DNA from: Bacterioplanoides sp965219715
GTDB taxonomy: Bacteria; Pseudomonadota; Gammaproteobacteria; Pseudomonadales; Oceanobacteraceae
Assembly: GCF_965219715.1 (NCBI RefSeq)
Contig: NZ_OZ244785.1
Span: 3,224,001-3,288,000, forward strand
Length of the DNA stretch: 64,000 nt
Direction: 5' to 3'
Under the pieces are notes generated by a model, which saw only the letters and a program-made list of their open reading frames with translations, did no database searches and was not told where the DNA came from. Shown in pieces: positions 38,635 through 46,817 of this stretch (positions are counted from its first letter, which is position 1; the number at the start of each line of letters is the position of its first letter). A program made the position numbers and the translations under genes.

Positions 38635-38809
38635 GTGTTTCCCCTTAGTTTCCAGATTGGAATGTTAGTTGTGCTACTCAGCAGAATGCGGCCTATTGTA
38701 CGCCCGGATTGTCCGGAATCAATTCGAGATTCCCGCTCAGACGTGTATTCTTCTGAATATAAGTGTTCCATCTATATAGTGTCAGCAAGAAGAATTTCAA
38801 GAGCGCCTT

Positions 38810-40336
38810 ATGACAGAAACCTCCACTGTTACTACCGCCGATCCGTCTCAGCACGCAGAAGATCTGATCGCAGCCATCGATTTAGGTTCCAATAGTTTTC
38901 ATATGGTGGTGGCTCAGGAACTCCAGGGCGAGATCCGCACCATCGAAAAGCGTGGCCAGAAAGTGCAGTTAGCAGCGGGCCTGGATGCCAAAGGTCATCT
39001 GTCAGAGGAAGCGCAGCAGCGGGGTTTGGAGTGCTTGCGGGAATTCGCTCAGCGTATCCAGGGCATGAATCCCGAACGGGTCAGTGTACTGGCGACCAAT
39101 GCCTTAAGAGCAGCGCGTAATCGTCAGGAATTTATTGAGCGGGCGGAAGCCATTCTTGGTTATCCGATTGAGGTCATCGCCGGACGGGAAGAAGCGCGTC
39201 TGATTTACCTTGGGGTATCTCACACGCTGGCGGATGATCAGGGTAAACGTCTGGTGGTGGATATCGGTGGTGGGTCGACTGAATTTATTATCGGCGCCAA
39301 GTTTGAACCCAAGGCGCTGGAAAGTCTGCACATGGGGTGTGTTTCTTACACCAAACGCTATTTCCCCGGCGGTAAAATCAATAAGGCGAATTTTAAAGAA
39401 GCGGTGTCTGCGGCTAAGCAAGAGTTGCAGAATATTGCCGGTGATTACAAAAAGCTGGGCTGGAAAAATGCTGTTGGGTCGTCCGGAACAATCCGCGCAG
39501 CGGAACAGGCGGTGGTGGAAAACGGCTGGAGTTCAGAAGGCTTAACTCTGGCGGGCCTGAGAAAACTGCATCAGCGCATGATGGAGTTTGATCATATTGA
39601 CGACGTGGCGTTGCCGGGTGTTAAGCCCGAACGCGCACAGGTGTTTGTTGGTGGTTTGGCCATCCTGACGGCGGTGTTCGAAACCTTCGAAATCGATCAG
39701 ATGGTGTATTCCGACGGTGCGCTACGTGAAGGTGCGCTATGGGATCTGGTCGGACGTTCGAGTCATGAAAACGTTCGTGCCCGGGTCGTGCAATCATTAG
39801 CCGAGCGTTTTTATGTTGATACCACTCAGGCCGAGCGTGTAAAAGACATGGCGCTGGCTTTGTTCAAACAATCTAAGAAAGACTGGGATCTGCCCGGACG
39901 TTGGAAGGATTGGTTGGGCTGGGCATCTGAAGTGCATGAGATCGGTTTAAGTATCGCTCATGCGGGCTTCCATAAGCACGGCGCTTATCTGCTGCAGTAT
40001 TCCGATTTATTAGGATTTACCCGTCAGGGGCAGGCGGCCCTGGCATTACTGGTGCGCAGTCATCGACGTAAATTCCCGCAAGAAGAATTCGAGGTTATTT
40101 CAACCAGCCGACGCGACACTATTAAGAAGCTGGCGGTGTTACTACGTCTGGCGGTGGTGCTGCATCACAGCCGGGGCGCTCATCCGGTTCCTGTGCCGGA
40201 GCTGATCGTTAAAGACCAGTTGATTATGCTGCGCTTGCCGCAAGGCTGGCTGGAAGAGCACCCACTCACTGCACGTGACCTGGCTGCTGAAATGGAGCAT
40301 CTTGAAGCCGCTGGCTGGGAGCTGAGATTCTCCTGA
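38810..40336 (+). CDS. ppx: Exopolyphosphatase / guanosine pentaphosphate phosphohydrolase (Ppx/GppA)
   Basis: A 508-aa member of the sugar kinase/actin fold family that releases phosphate from polyphosphate or converts pppGpp to ppGpp. Motifs: IAAIDLGSNSFHMVVAQE at the N-terminus, VVDIGGGSTEFIIG, and a C-terminal HD-like helical part. Length and domain order fit Ppx. Divergent from trxA, as in many gammaproteobacteria. Ppx versus GppA specificity cannot be fixed by eye, though the trxA/rho neighbourhood favours Ppx. Confidence 0.92.
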   Translation: MTETSTVTTADPSQHAEDLIAAIDLGSNSFHMVVAQELQGEIRTIEKRGQKVQLAAGLDAKGHLSEEAQQRGLECLREFAQRIQGMNPERVSVLATNALRAARNRQEFIERAEAILGYPIEVIAGREEARLIYLGVSHTLADDQGKRLVVDIGGGSTEFIIGAKFEPKALESLHMGCVSYTKRYFPGGKINKANFKEAVSAAKQELQNIAGDYKKLGWKNAVGSSGTIRAAEQAVVENGWSSEGLTLAGLRKLHQRMMEFDHIDDVALPGVKPERAQVFVGGLAILTAVFETFEIDQMVYSDGALREGALWDLVGRSSHENVRARVVQSLAERFYVDTTQAERVKDMALALFKQSKKDWDLPGRWKDWLGWASEVHEIGLSIAHAGFHKHGAYLLQYSDLLGFTRQGQAALALLVRSHRRKFPQEEFEVISTSRRDTIKKLAVLLRLAVVLHHSRGAHPVPVPELIVKDQLIMLRLPQGWLEEHPLTARDLAAEMEHLEAAGWELRFS

Positions 40337-40390
40337 TTCGCGTCGTTTCTGGCCATAGGGAAGTGGCTTGTCTGACTGGTCAGCTTTTGC

Positions 40391-40406
40391 TGGCATCCCT
40401 TTTGCT
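40391..40406 (+). promoter_or_regulatory. Candidate sigma-54 promoter upstream of ureD
   Basis: TGGCAT-N5-TTGCT matches the -24/-12 consensus TGGCAC-N5-TTGCW with one change. A start about 12 bp further on would give a leader of about 155 nt before the chosen ureD start. Confidence 0.45.
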
Positions 40407-40537
40407 AAAACCCTCAATAACTTTGAAATTATTGGGCGGTTGCAGTGCATCACACCAGAATAATGCGAGAAATGTTGGCACAAACGCCATCAGTCGCAAA
40501 AAACACGTTTCGTTATAGTGCGAAAAAGCCTGTAGGT

Positions 40538-40552
40538 GCACTGAGTTGGTGC
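40538..40552. promoter_or_regulatory. NtrC-like site at the 5' end of the urease operon
   Basis: GCACT-GAGTT-GGTGC fits the NtrC half-site pattern GCACY-N5-GGTGC exactly. It lies downstream of the candidate sigma-54 promoter and upstream of the preferred ureD start, an unusual position for an enhancer. Confidence 0.45.
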
Positions 40553-40572
40553 GCTTTGCCTTGGGGCGTGCT

Positions 40573-41505
40573 GTGAATATTGCTGCTCCACTTCCATCAT
40601 CTTCGACCGTGGTCTCTTCCGGAGTTGGTCCCGAAGCCGCTGAGCATCCCGGGTTAGACAGCCGACGTTGGCTGGCACGTTTCAGTGCCGAGTTTTCCGC
40701 GCAACATGGTGATACCCGCCTTGGAAAAACCCAGCACTTCGGCCCTTTGCGGGTACAGCGCCCCTTCTTTCCGGAAGGCCCTGAGTGCCTGCATTTCTAT
40801 TTATTACATCCACCCGGTGGCTTGGTGGGTGGTGATCAATTATCGATAGACCTGACGCTGCAAGATGGCGCACATGTATTAATGACCACGCCATCCGCCG
40901 GAAAAATCTACAACAACATCAGTGGTATTCCCCAGGGACAGCATGTCTCTATCAGTGTTGCTGAAGGCAGTGTTCTCGAATATTTACCCCAGGAAAATAT
41001 CGTCTTCGACGGTGCCGATGGTCAGTTGACCACCACCATCGATATTGCCGGAGATGGCCTGTTTGTTGGCTGGGAAATTACCTGCCTTGGTCGTTTCGAA
41101 AGTGAACAGTTCTTCGAGCAAGGCCAGCTGACGCAAAGCCTGATGTTGCGTCGCGATGGTTTGCCACTTTTTTCCGATCGGTTACAGCTTTCTGCCCCAT
41201 CTGCGTTGCAAGCCAGTCATGTTGGTTTTCAGAACTATCACGTGTTTGGCACCTTTCTGATTAATCGTACTGTGATGACAGATACCAATGAGCTGGGTGA
41301 AAAAATTATCGCCTGGCAGGAAGACGTTAACAGCAGTCACCAACAGTTAATCGTCGCTGTGACACAAAAGCCCGACGTATTTATCGCACGGATTTTAGGA
41401 AACAAAGCAGAGCAGGTACGCAACTGTTTCGAACAACTCTGGGCACAACTACGCAGTGATGTGATTGGCAAACAACCCTGTGCACCAAGAATCTGGCGAA
41501 CGTAA
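40573..41505 (+). CDS. ureD: Urease accessory protein UreD
   Basis: Scaffold protein that binds apo-urease with UreF and UreG during nickel insertion. The body is clear: WLARFSAEFSAQHGDTRLGK, then LLHPPGGLVGGDQLSIDL and TTPSAGKIYN, all UreD signatures. The start is uncertain: the frame stays open to TTG 40546, and GTG 40549 or GTG 40573 are possible, none with a strong ribosome-binding site. GTG 40573 is chosen because upstream sequence holds an NtrC-like site; it gives 310 aa. First gene of ureDABCEFG. Confidence 0.9.
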   Translation: MNIAAPLPSSSTVVSSGVGPEAAEHPGLDSRRWLARFSAEFSAQHGDTRLGKTQHFGPLRVQRPFFPEGPECLHFYLLHPPGGLVGGDQLSIDLTLQDGAHVLMTTPSAGKIYNNISGIPQGQHVSISVAEGSVLEYLPQENIVFDGADGQLTTTIDIAGDGLFVGWEITCLGRFESEQFFEQGQLTQSLMLRRDGLPLFSDRLQLSAPSALQASHVGFQNYHVFGTFLINRTVMTDTNELGEKIIAWQEDVNSSHQQLIVAVTQKPDVFIARILGNKAEQVRNCFEQLWAQLRSDVIGKQPCAPRIWRT

Positions 41506-41545
41506 AAGAATTCATAAATTTTAAATATCAGACAGGAGAAAAACC

Positions 41546-41848
41546 GTGGAACTGTCTCCAAGAGAAAAAGATAAATTACTGTTGTTTGTAGCAGCAGAGC
41601 TGGCACAAAAGCGAAAAGATCGTGGTGTGAAATTAAATTACCCGGAAAGCATTGCTCTGATCAGCGCTTTTATTATGGAAGGTGCCCGTGATGGCCGTAC
41701 GGTTGCCGATTTAATGAATGCGGGTCGTCAGGTATTAAGCCGTGAAGATGTGATGGATGGTATTGCGGAAATGCTGCCGGAAGTTCAGGTGGAAGCAACC
41801 TTCCCAGATGGAACGAAACTGGTCACCGTCCACAACCCAATCGCCTGA
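41546..41848 (+). CDS. ureA: Urease gamma subunit UreA
   Basis: A 100-aa structural subunit of the three-chain bacterial urease, starting with GTG and a good CAGGAGA ribosome-binding site. Signature MELSPREKDKLLLFVAAELA and LNYPESIALISAFIMEGARDG. It packs against UreB and UreC in the cytoplasmic holoenzyme that splits urea to ammonia and carbamate. The next gene, ureB, is separated by a structured repeat. Confidence 0.96.
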   Translation: MELSPREKDKLLLFVAAELAQKRKDRGVKLNYPESIALISAFIMEGARDGRTVADLMNAGRQVLSREDVMDGIAEMLPEVQVEATFPDGTKLVTVHNPIA

Positions 41849-41851
41849 AAA

Positions 41852-41964
41852 CTATTTGCGTTGTCATAGCGGTGTTAAAAATGAACTCGAAAATGCTCAC
41901 TTATAACTACATAAGCTCCGCTTTCTCGTTCATTTTTGCCTTGCTCTGACTGCCTCAATTACGT
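41852..41964 (+). repeat. Structured intergenic repeat A, copy 1 (ureA-ureB)
   Basis: About 113 bp, matching copies at 44026-44140 and 55702-55820. Its main stem AAAAATGAAC/GTTCATTTTT is perfect, and an inner hairpin CTTAT/ATAAG differs from the other copies by paired changes. The tail TTTTGCCTTG and loop segments ATGCTCA and CTCCGCTT are shared. Confidence 0.8.
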
Positions 41965-41992
41965 TTTCAGAATACTTAAAGAGGAAGAGTAA

Positions 41993-42298
41993 ATGATTCC
42001 AGGTGAAATTATCTGCGCCGACGGCGATATCGAAATTAATGTCGGTCGCAAAACGGTTGAAGTTGAAGTGGCAAATACTGGTGATCGTCCAATTCAGGTC
42101 GGCAGTCATTATCATTTTTATGAAACCAACTTAGCACTGCGTTTTGATCGCGAAGTCACCAAAGGTTTCCGTTTGAACATCGCGGCGGGCACAGCAGTAC
42201 GTTTTGAACCGGGTCAGGTGCGTACCGTCGAGCTGGTTGAATACGCCGGTAAAAAAGAAGTTTATGGTTTTCGTGGCGATGTGATGGGCAAATTATAA
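41993..42298 (+). CDS. ureB: Urease beta subunit UreB
   Basis: A 101-aa structural subunit with the family opening MIPGEIICADGDIEINVGR and the central RPIQVGSHYHFYETN segment. An AGAGGAAGAG ribosome-binding site precedes the ATG. It sits 21 bp before ureC. Normal length, no missing motif. Confidence 0.96.
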   Translation: MIPGEIICADGDIEINVGRKTVEVEVANTGDRPIQVGSHYHFYETNLALRFDREVTKGFRLNIAAGTAVRFEPGQVRTVELVEYAGKKEVYGFRGDVMGKL

Positions 42299-42319
42299 AA
42301 GGTATAAGGAGAATTTAAG

Positions 42320-44023
42320 ATGGCTAAAATTGATCGTCGCGCTTATGCCGATATGTATGGTCCAACCGTAGGTGACAAAGTTCGTTTAGGTGATACCGAG
42401 TTATTTATTTCGCCGGAAAAAGATTACACAGTTTACGGCGACGAAGTGAAATTTGGTGGCGGTAAAGTGATTCGTGATGGTATGGGCCAAAGCCAGGCGC
42501 TTAGTGCTGACGTGCCGGATACCGTAATTACCAACGCATTAATTCTAGATTATTGGGGTGTGGTAAAAGCCGATATTGCTATTACAGCCGGACGCATTAC
42601 CGCCATTGGTAAAGCGGGTAACCCGGATACCCAAGAAGGCGTCACCATTGAAGTTGGTGCAGGCACTGAAGTAATTGCGGGCGAAGGCCAGATTGTGACG
42701 CCGGGTGGAATTGATGCGCACATTCATTTTATTTGTCCACAGCAAGTAGAAGAAGCCTTAATGAGTGGTGTGACCACTATGTTGGGTGGTGGTACGGGTC
42801 CAGCGACGGGCACTAACGCCACGACCTGTACACCAGGACCGTGGCATATCGGCAAGATGTTACAAGCGATTGAAGATTTACCGATGAATATCGGTTTCTT
42901 AGGAAAAGGTAACGCCAGTTTACCCGGTCCTTTAAATGAACAAATTGAAGCCGGTGCGATTGGTTTAAAACTGCACGAAGATTGGGGTACAACACCAGCC
43001 TCTATCGATAACTGTTTGTCGGTGGCGGAAGAATACGACGTGCAGGTGGCAATTCATACCGACACATTAAATGAATCCGGTTTTGTTGAAGATACGCTGG
43101 CAGCATTTAAAGATCGTGTTATTCACACTTACCACACCGAAGGTGCTGGTGGTGGTCACGCGCCGGACATTATTAAAGCCTGTGGCTCAGATAATGTTTT
43201 ACCGTCTTCTACTAATCCGACCCGCCCATACACAGTAAATACCGTCGACGAACATCTGGACATGTTAATGGTGTGTCACCATTTGGATCCGAATATTCCA
43301 GAAGACGTTGCTTTTGCTGATTCCCGAATTCGTCGTGAGACCATTGCCGCGGAAGATATTCTGCATGACCTGGGTGCGTTCAGCATGATTTCTTCGGACT
43401 CCCAGGCGATGGGGCGGGTTGGCGAAGTCATTACCCGTACCTGGCAAACCGCGCACAAAATGAAAGTACAGCGTGGCGCCTTACCAGAGGATTCTGCTGA
43501 TAACGATAACTTCCGTTGTAAACGTTATATCGCTAAATACGCCATTAACCCAGCTATCACCATGGGTGTTGCCCATGAAGTGGGTTCGATTGAAGTCGGT
43601 AAATTAGCGGATCTGGTTTTATGGAAGCCTGCTTTCTTTGGCACTAAGCCTTCGCTGATTTTAAAAGGCGGCATGATTGCTGGCGCACCAATGGGTGATC
43701 CAAATGCATCCATTCCAACGCCACAACCGGTTCACTATCGTCCAATGTTTGGCGCGATGGGGAAAGCCGTACATGAAACCAGTATCAGTTTTGTTTCTAA
43801 AGCCTCGTTAGAAAAAGGCACGCTGGAACATCTGGGTCTGAAAAAACAATTAAGTGGTGTGCGTGATACACGCTCTATTCGTAAAGCCGATATGAAATTA
43901 AATGATTATCAGCCGGTGTTGGAAGTGGATCCGCAGACTTATGTGGTTACTGCCGATGGTGTTGAGTTGAAGTGTGAGCCAGCGACGGAGTTGCCGATGG
44001 CACAGCGCTACTACTTGTTTTAA
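42320..44023 (+). CDS. ureC: Urease alpha subunit UreC (catalytic)
   Basis: A 567-aa amidohydrolase with the dinuclear nickel site. Nickel ligands and catalytic residues are in place: HIHFICPQ (about 134-141), the carbamylated lysine in GLKLHEDWG (near 217), HTDTLNESG, HTEGAGGGHAPD (near 272), the mobile-flap VCHHLDPNIPEDVAFADSRI (near 318) and SSDSQAMGR with the aspartate ligand near 360. Intact and expected to be active once nickel is loaded by UreDEFG. Followed by 265 bp of repeats before ureE. Confidence 0.97.
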   Translation: MAKIDRRAYADMYGPTVGDKVRLGDTELFISPEKDYTVYGDEVKFGGGKVIRDGMGQSQALSADVPDTVITNALILDYWGVVKADIAITAGRITAIGKAGNPDTQEGVTIEVGAGTEVIAGEGQIVTPGGIDAHIHFICPQQVEEALMSGVTTMLGGGTGPATGTNATTCTPGPWHIGKMLQAIEDLPMNIGFLGKGNASLPGPLNEQIEAGAIGLKLHEDWGTTPASIDNCLSVAEEYDVQVAIHTDTLNESGFVEDTLAAFKDRVIHTYHTEGAGGGHAPDIIKACGSDNVLPSSTNPTRPYTVNTVDEHLDMLMVCHHLDPNIPEDVAFADSRIRRETIAAEDILHDLGAFSMISSDSQAMGRVGEVITRTWQTAHKMKVQRGALPEDSADNDNFRCKRYIAKYAINPAITMGVAHEVGSIEVGKLADLVLWKPAFFGTKPSLILKGGMIAGAPMGDPNASIPTPQPVHYRPMFGAMGKAVHETSISFVSKASLEKGTLEHLGLKKQLSGVRDTRSIRKADMKLNDYQPVLEVDPQTYVVTADGVELKCEPATELPMAQRYYLF

Positions 44024-44025
44024 AG

Positions 44026-44140
44026 CTAGCTGCATTGTCACTGCAGCGTTAAAAACTGACTCAGAATGCTCATTTATGATTTATAAACTCCGCTTCTTCG
44101 TCAGTTTTTGCCTTGCATTGACTGCTTCGCTAACGCTTTA
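44026..44140 (+). repeat. Structured intergenic repeat A, copy 2 (ureC-ureE)
   Basis: Outer stem AGCGTTA/TAACGCT, main stem AAAAACTGAC/GTCAGTTTTT (perfect 10 bp) and inner hairpin TTTAT/ATAAA. The main stem sequence differs from copy 1 on both arms in a matching way, which supports conserved folding. Confidence 0.82.
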
Positions 44141-44154
44141 ACTGAAAACTATAA

Positions 44155-44263
44155 AGTAAGGTTTGATTGTTTGTTAAACAACCCTCGGCAGCAGGGATGC
44201 TGCGGACGAGCCTCCAGGGAAGGGTTCACGGCGTGTTGTGTACAAATAATTAAGCCTTACTTT
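44155..44263 (+). repeat. Stem-loop repeat B, copy 1, with REP-like core (ureC-ureE)
   Basis: 21-nt arms at 44155-44175 and 44243-44263 enclose a 67-nt core. The three differences between arms are all U-G or G-U in a plus-strand RNA, so the transcript can pair along the whole arm. The core has a GCAGC/GCTGC hairpin followed by GAGCCTCCAGGGA, resembling REP-like palindromic repeats of marine gammaproteobacteria. Confidence 0.75.
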
Positions 44264-44288
44264 GAGAAGATAGAATCAGAAATAAATT

Positions 44289-44825
44289 ATGAAAATTTTT
44301 ACTCAATTAGCGGAAGGCGTGCTTTCCCAGGACATTGGAGCTTCCGATGCTCCAACAGCAGAAGTTGTATGCCTGACCTTTGATGATCGAAAGCGTGGTC
44401 GTTTAAAAATTAAAACCGAATCCGGTTTGGATGCTGGCATTCAGATCGAACGTGGTCAGGTATTACGCCACGGTACGGTATTAACCAATGCGGACGGCGA
44501 CTTCTTAATCGTGAATGCAGAAAGTGAAAAAGTATCCACAGCCCATGTTGAAGACCCAACCTTATTTGCTCGTGGTTGTTATCACTTAGGTAACCGTCAT
44601 GTGCCATTACAAGTTGGTGAGGGTTTTTTGCGTTTTCAGGAAGATTACGTATTAGACGATATGTTGCATGGCTTAGGTATTCATGTGACTCATGAACTGG
44701 CGACCTTTGAGCCGGAGAACGGTGCTTATGCACCTGGCACTGGTGGCCATCATCACCATCATGGAGATGACGATCATTCGCATGGTCATTCACATGGCAA
44801 CTCTCATCATGGGCACAGTCACTAA
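44289..44825 (+). CDS. ureE: Urease accessory protein UreE (nickel metallochaperone)
   Basis: A 178-aa nickel-binding protein that delivers nickel to the UreDFG-apourease complex. The body shows LTFDDRKRGRLKIKTESG, CYHLGNRHVPLQV (the conserved metal-site histidine region) and LDDMLHGLGIHVTHE. The tail from about residue 152 has more than ten histidines alternating with Gly, Asp and Ser, typical of nickel-storing UreE. The stop overlaps the ureF start by one base. Confidence 0.95.
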   Translation: MKIFTQLAEGVLSQDIGASDAPTAEVVCLTFDDRKRGRLKIKTESGLDAGIQIERGQVLRHGTVLTNADGDFLIVNAESEKVSTAHVEDPTLFARGCYHLGNRHVPLQVGEGFLRFQEDYVLDDMLHGLGIHVTHELATFEPENGAYAPGTGGHHHHHGDDDHSHGHSHGNSHHGHSH

Positions 44826-45505
44826 TGGCGGAACAAAGTGCGGCTTCGTTATTAGCGTTATTGCATATATCCAGTCCGGCATTACCGGTGGGCGCGTTTG
44901 CGTATTCACAAGGGTTGGAATACGCGTTGGATAAAGGCTGGTGTAAAAACCGCGATGACGTACAACAGTGGATTGAGCACAGTTTTGAGTTTGGAATTGG
45001 CCAGCTGGATCTGCCGGTTTATCTGCGACTTTATCGCGCCTGGGAAAGCCGTGATTTTGAAACCGTGAAGTTATGGAACCAAACACTATTGTCGTTCCGC
45101 GAAACCAAAGAGCTTTATTTGGAAGATGTTCAGGTAGGCGGGGCGTTTGCTCAGTGGCACCTGGGTCAAAGTAGCGATCGCAAAGAACTATTGGATCATT
45201 GCCCACAACCAAGCGTGGTGGCCATGAATGCATTGGCAGCGGTGTTGTCGGATATTGATGAGCAAACAGCGTTATTGGGCTTTGCCTGGAGTTGGGTTGA
45301 AAACCAGATTGCCTGCGCCAGTAAAGCGATGCCAATGGGGCAAACGGACGGCCAGAAGATTCTGCAGCAAATTATTCTGTTGTTAACTCGGGTATGTGAT
45401 GCAGCAAACACAATTGATGATGAACAAATCGGAACGGGATTAATGGGATTAGCGATGGCGTCATCGTTGCACGAACAGCAGTATTCTCGTTTGTTCCGAT
45501 CATGA
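44825..45505 (+). CDS. ureF: Urease accessory protein UreF
   Basis: A 226-aa helical GTPase regulator in the UreDFG complex. Family signature near the start: LLHISSPALPVGAFAYSQGLEYA, followed by WIEHSFEFGIGQLDLP. Its ATG shares a base with the ureE stop (TAATG), so translation is coupled. A 275-bp structured spacer follows before ureG, although ureF and ureG products act together. Confidence 0.95.
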   Translation: MAEQSAASLLALLHISSPALPVGAFAYSQGLEYALDKGWCKNRDDVQQWIEHSFEFGIGQLDLPVYLRLYRAWESRDFETVKLWNQTLLSFRETKELYLEDVQVGGAFAQWHLGQSSDRKELLDHCPQPSVVAMNALAAVLSDIDEQTALLGFAWSWVENQIACASKAMPMGQTDGQKILQQIILLLTRVCDAANTIDDEQIGTGLMGLAMASSLHEQQYSRLFRS

Positions 45506-45516
45506 AAATTTTAAAG

Positions 45517-45627
45517 ATTAATAGGATGGGTGCTTTTCCAAAGCAGCAACAGGATGTTGCGAGAGCACAAAGATCACAGGGACGTGGCTTTTTGTGCTCC
45601 GGCTGGAAAAGTATCCATCTTATTAGT
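45517..45627 (+). repeat. Stem-loop repeat B, copy 2, with REP-like core (ureF-ureG)
   Basis: 24-nt arms at 45517-45540 and 45604-45627. All four arm differences are G-U or U-G wobbles in the operon transcript. The core has GCAAC/GTTGC and GAGCACAAA/TTTGTGCTC hairpins around ATCACAGGGACGTG, the same plan as copy 1. Confidence 0.78.
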
Positions 45628-45697
45628 CCGGTTTGTATTAAATGAAACATTGAGGTGTTGGCTGTTGGGGCGCTACAAGTTCGTCCATGAAGGCTAA

Positions 45698-45719
45698 TAA
45701 ATCACGTCCCTGTGATTTA
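45698..45719. repeat. Inverted partner of the repeat B core
   Basis: A perfect palindrome TAAATCAC-GTCCCT-GTGATTTA. Bases 45703-45716 are the exact reverse complement of 45573-45586 in repeat B copy 2, so this is either an inverted REP half or a partner for alternative RNA pairing. Confidence 0.6.
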
Positions 45720-45780
45720 CCCCTCTCACCAACAACATCAATATTTCATATTCGAAATGACGAAAAATCAGGTAAACAAG

Positions 45781-46476
45781 ATGAAACAAGTATTACGTGT
45801 AGGAGTGGGTGGCCCGGTTGGTTCCGGTAAAACCGCACTACTGGAAAAGATCTGTCAGACCATGCGTGAGCATTACAACATCGCCGTGGTAACCAACGAT
45901 ATTTACACCAAAGAAGATGCTAAATTCCTGATGCGCAAAGAGGCGTTGGAAGAAGACCGCATTCTGGGTGTTGAAACAGGCGGCTGTCCACACACGGCCA
46001 TTCGTGAAGATGCTTCGATGAACCTGGCTGCTGTGAAACAGCTTCAGGATACCCATGAAGGTCTGGAGATGGTGTTGGTGGAAAGTGGTGGCGATAATTT
46101 ATCCGCAACCTTCAGCCCGGAACTGTCAGATTTAACAATATATGTGATTGATGTGTGTGCTGGTGATAAAATCCCGCGCAAAGGCGGCCCGGGTATTACC
46201 AAGTCCGATCTTTTGATCATCAATAAAGTAGACATCGCCGAACATGTTGGTGCGTCGCTGGAAATTATGGATCGTGATACCCGTAAGATGCGTGGCGACC
46301 GTCCGTTTGTCCTGGCGAACGTTGAGACGACCAAGGGTATTGGTGAAATCATCCGCTTTATTATTGATCATGGCATGTTAGAGAAACGAGAGTCTATTGA
46401 ACCAGCTCTGGCATCAATGATTCCGGGCCATGATCCGGCAAAAGACGGCAGTGTTGCCTCGACTCGTTCCGAATAA
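45781..46476 (+). CDS. ureG: Urease accessory GTPase UreG
   Basis: A 231-aa SIMIBI-class GTPase that powers nickel insertion. The P-loop is GGPVGSGKTALLEKIC; other G-motifs are LVESGGDNLSATFSPEL and INKVDIAEHVGA. The ATG at 45781 begins the conserved region directly; the frame is open to 45712 and ATG 45757 would add eight residues. No missing motif. The mini HupE/UreJ gene follows 19 bp later. Confidence 0.96.
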   Translation: MKQVLRVGVGGPVGSGKTALLEKICQTMREHYNIAVVTNDIYTKEDAKFLMRKEALEEDRILGVETGGCPHTAIREDASMNLAAVKQLQDTHEGLEMVLVESGGDNLSATFSPELSDLTIYVIDVCAGDKIPRKGGPGITKSDLLIINKVDIAEHVGASLEIMDRDTRKMRGDRPFVLANVETTKGIGEIIRFIIDHGMLEKRESIEPALASMIPGHDPAKDGSVASTRSE

Positions 46477-46495
46477 ACTGCAAGAGGAAAATTAA

Positions 46496-46723
46496 ATGAC
46501 TATCGTGAAAAAATCGCTGCTGACCATTGCAGGCCTGGTTGCCTCATCTCAGGCACTGGCACACGCAGATCACAGCCACTCTATTGGTGGTGTTTTTGCC
46601 AACCTGATTCATCAATTAACTCAGCCAGATCACTTAGCGATGATTATTGCAGGGGTCGTGGTTGCCGTTACTGGTTTTAAGATGCTGAAGTCTAAACAGT
46701 CGGAAGATTCTAAAGACTTTTAA
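46496..46723 (+). CDS. Mini HupE/UreJ-like membrane protein
   Basis: A 75-aa protein with a strong AGAGGA ribosome-binding site. It has a signal sequence ending SSQALAHADHSHS, then LIHQLTQPDHLAMIIAGVVVA, which resembles the start of HupE/UreJ nickel-transport proteins (a histidine cluster after the signal, then HPLTGLDHLLAML-like sequence), and stops after that one membrane helix and a charged tail. Full HupE/UreJ is about 190-200 aa. Last gene of the urease operon, before the terminator. A role in nickel capture is inferred. Confidence 0.72.
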   Translation: MTIVKKSLLTIAGLVASSQALAHADHSHSIGGVFANLIHQLTQPDHLAMIIAGVVVAVTGFKMLKSKQSEDSKDF

Positions 46724-46753
46724 TCGAACTTCGGAAAATATAAATATTCATAT

Positions 46754-46790
46754 AAAGCACAAAAACCGGCGCAGCTGGTTTTTGTGCTTT
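46754..46790 (+). terminator. Terminator of the urease operon
   Basis: Perfect 14-bp arms (AAAGCACAAAAACC / GGTTTTTGTGCTTT) with a 9-nt loop, 31 bp past the last urease-operon gene. It also faces the convergent RCC1 gene and could serve both. Confidence 0.85.
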
Positions 46791-46817
46791 AACAAAGTGC
46801 TTTGTTTAATTAATGAT

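Noticed and set aside
40477..40493. Second possible sigma-54 site (TGGCAC) before ureD
   Set aside because: The -24 half is perfect but the -12 half lacks TTGC at the required spacing.
44108..44383. 91-codon frame across the ureC-ureE spacer
   Set aside because: It runs through two repeats and into ureE out of frame; no family match and no ribosome-binding site.
45712..45780. N-terminal extension of UreG
   Set aside because: The extra residues come from the repeat-rich spacer, and the family normally begins at or near the P-loop region; ATG 45781 is preferred.
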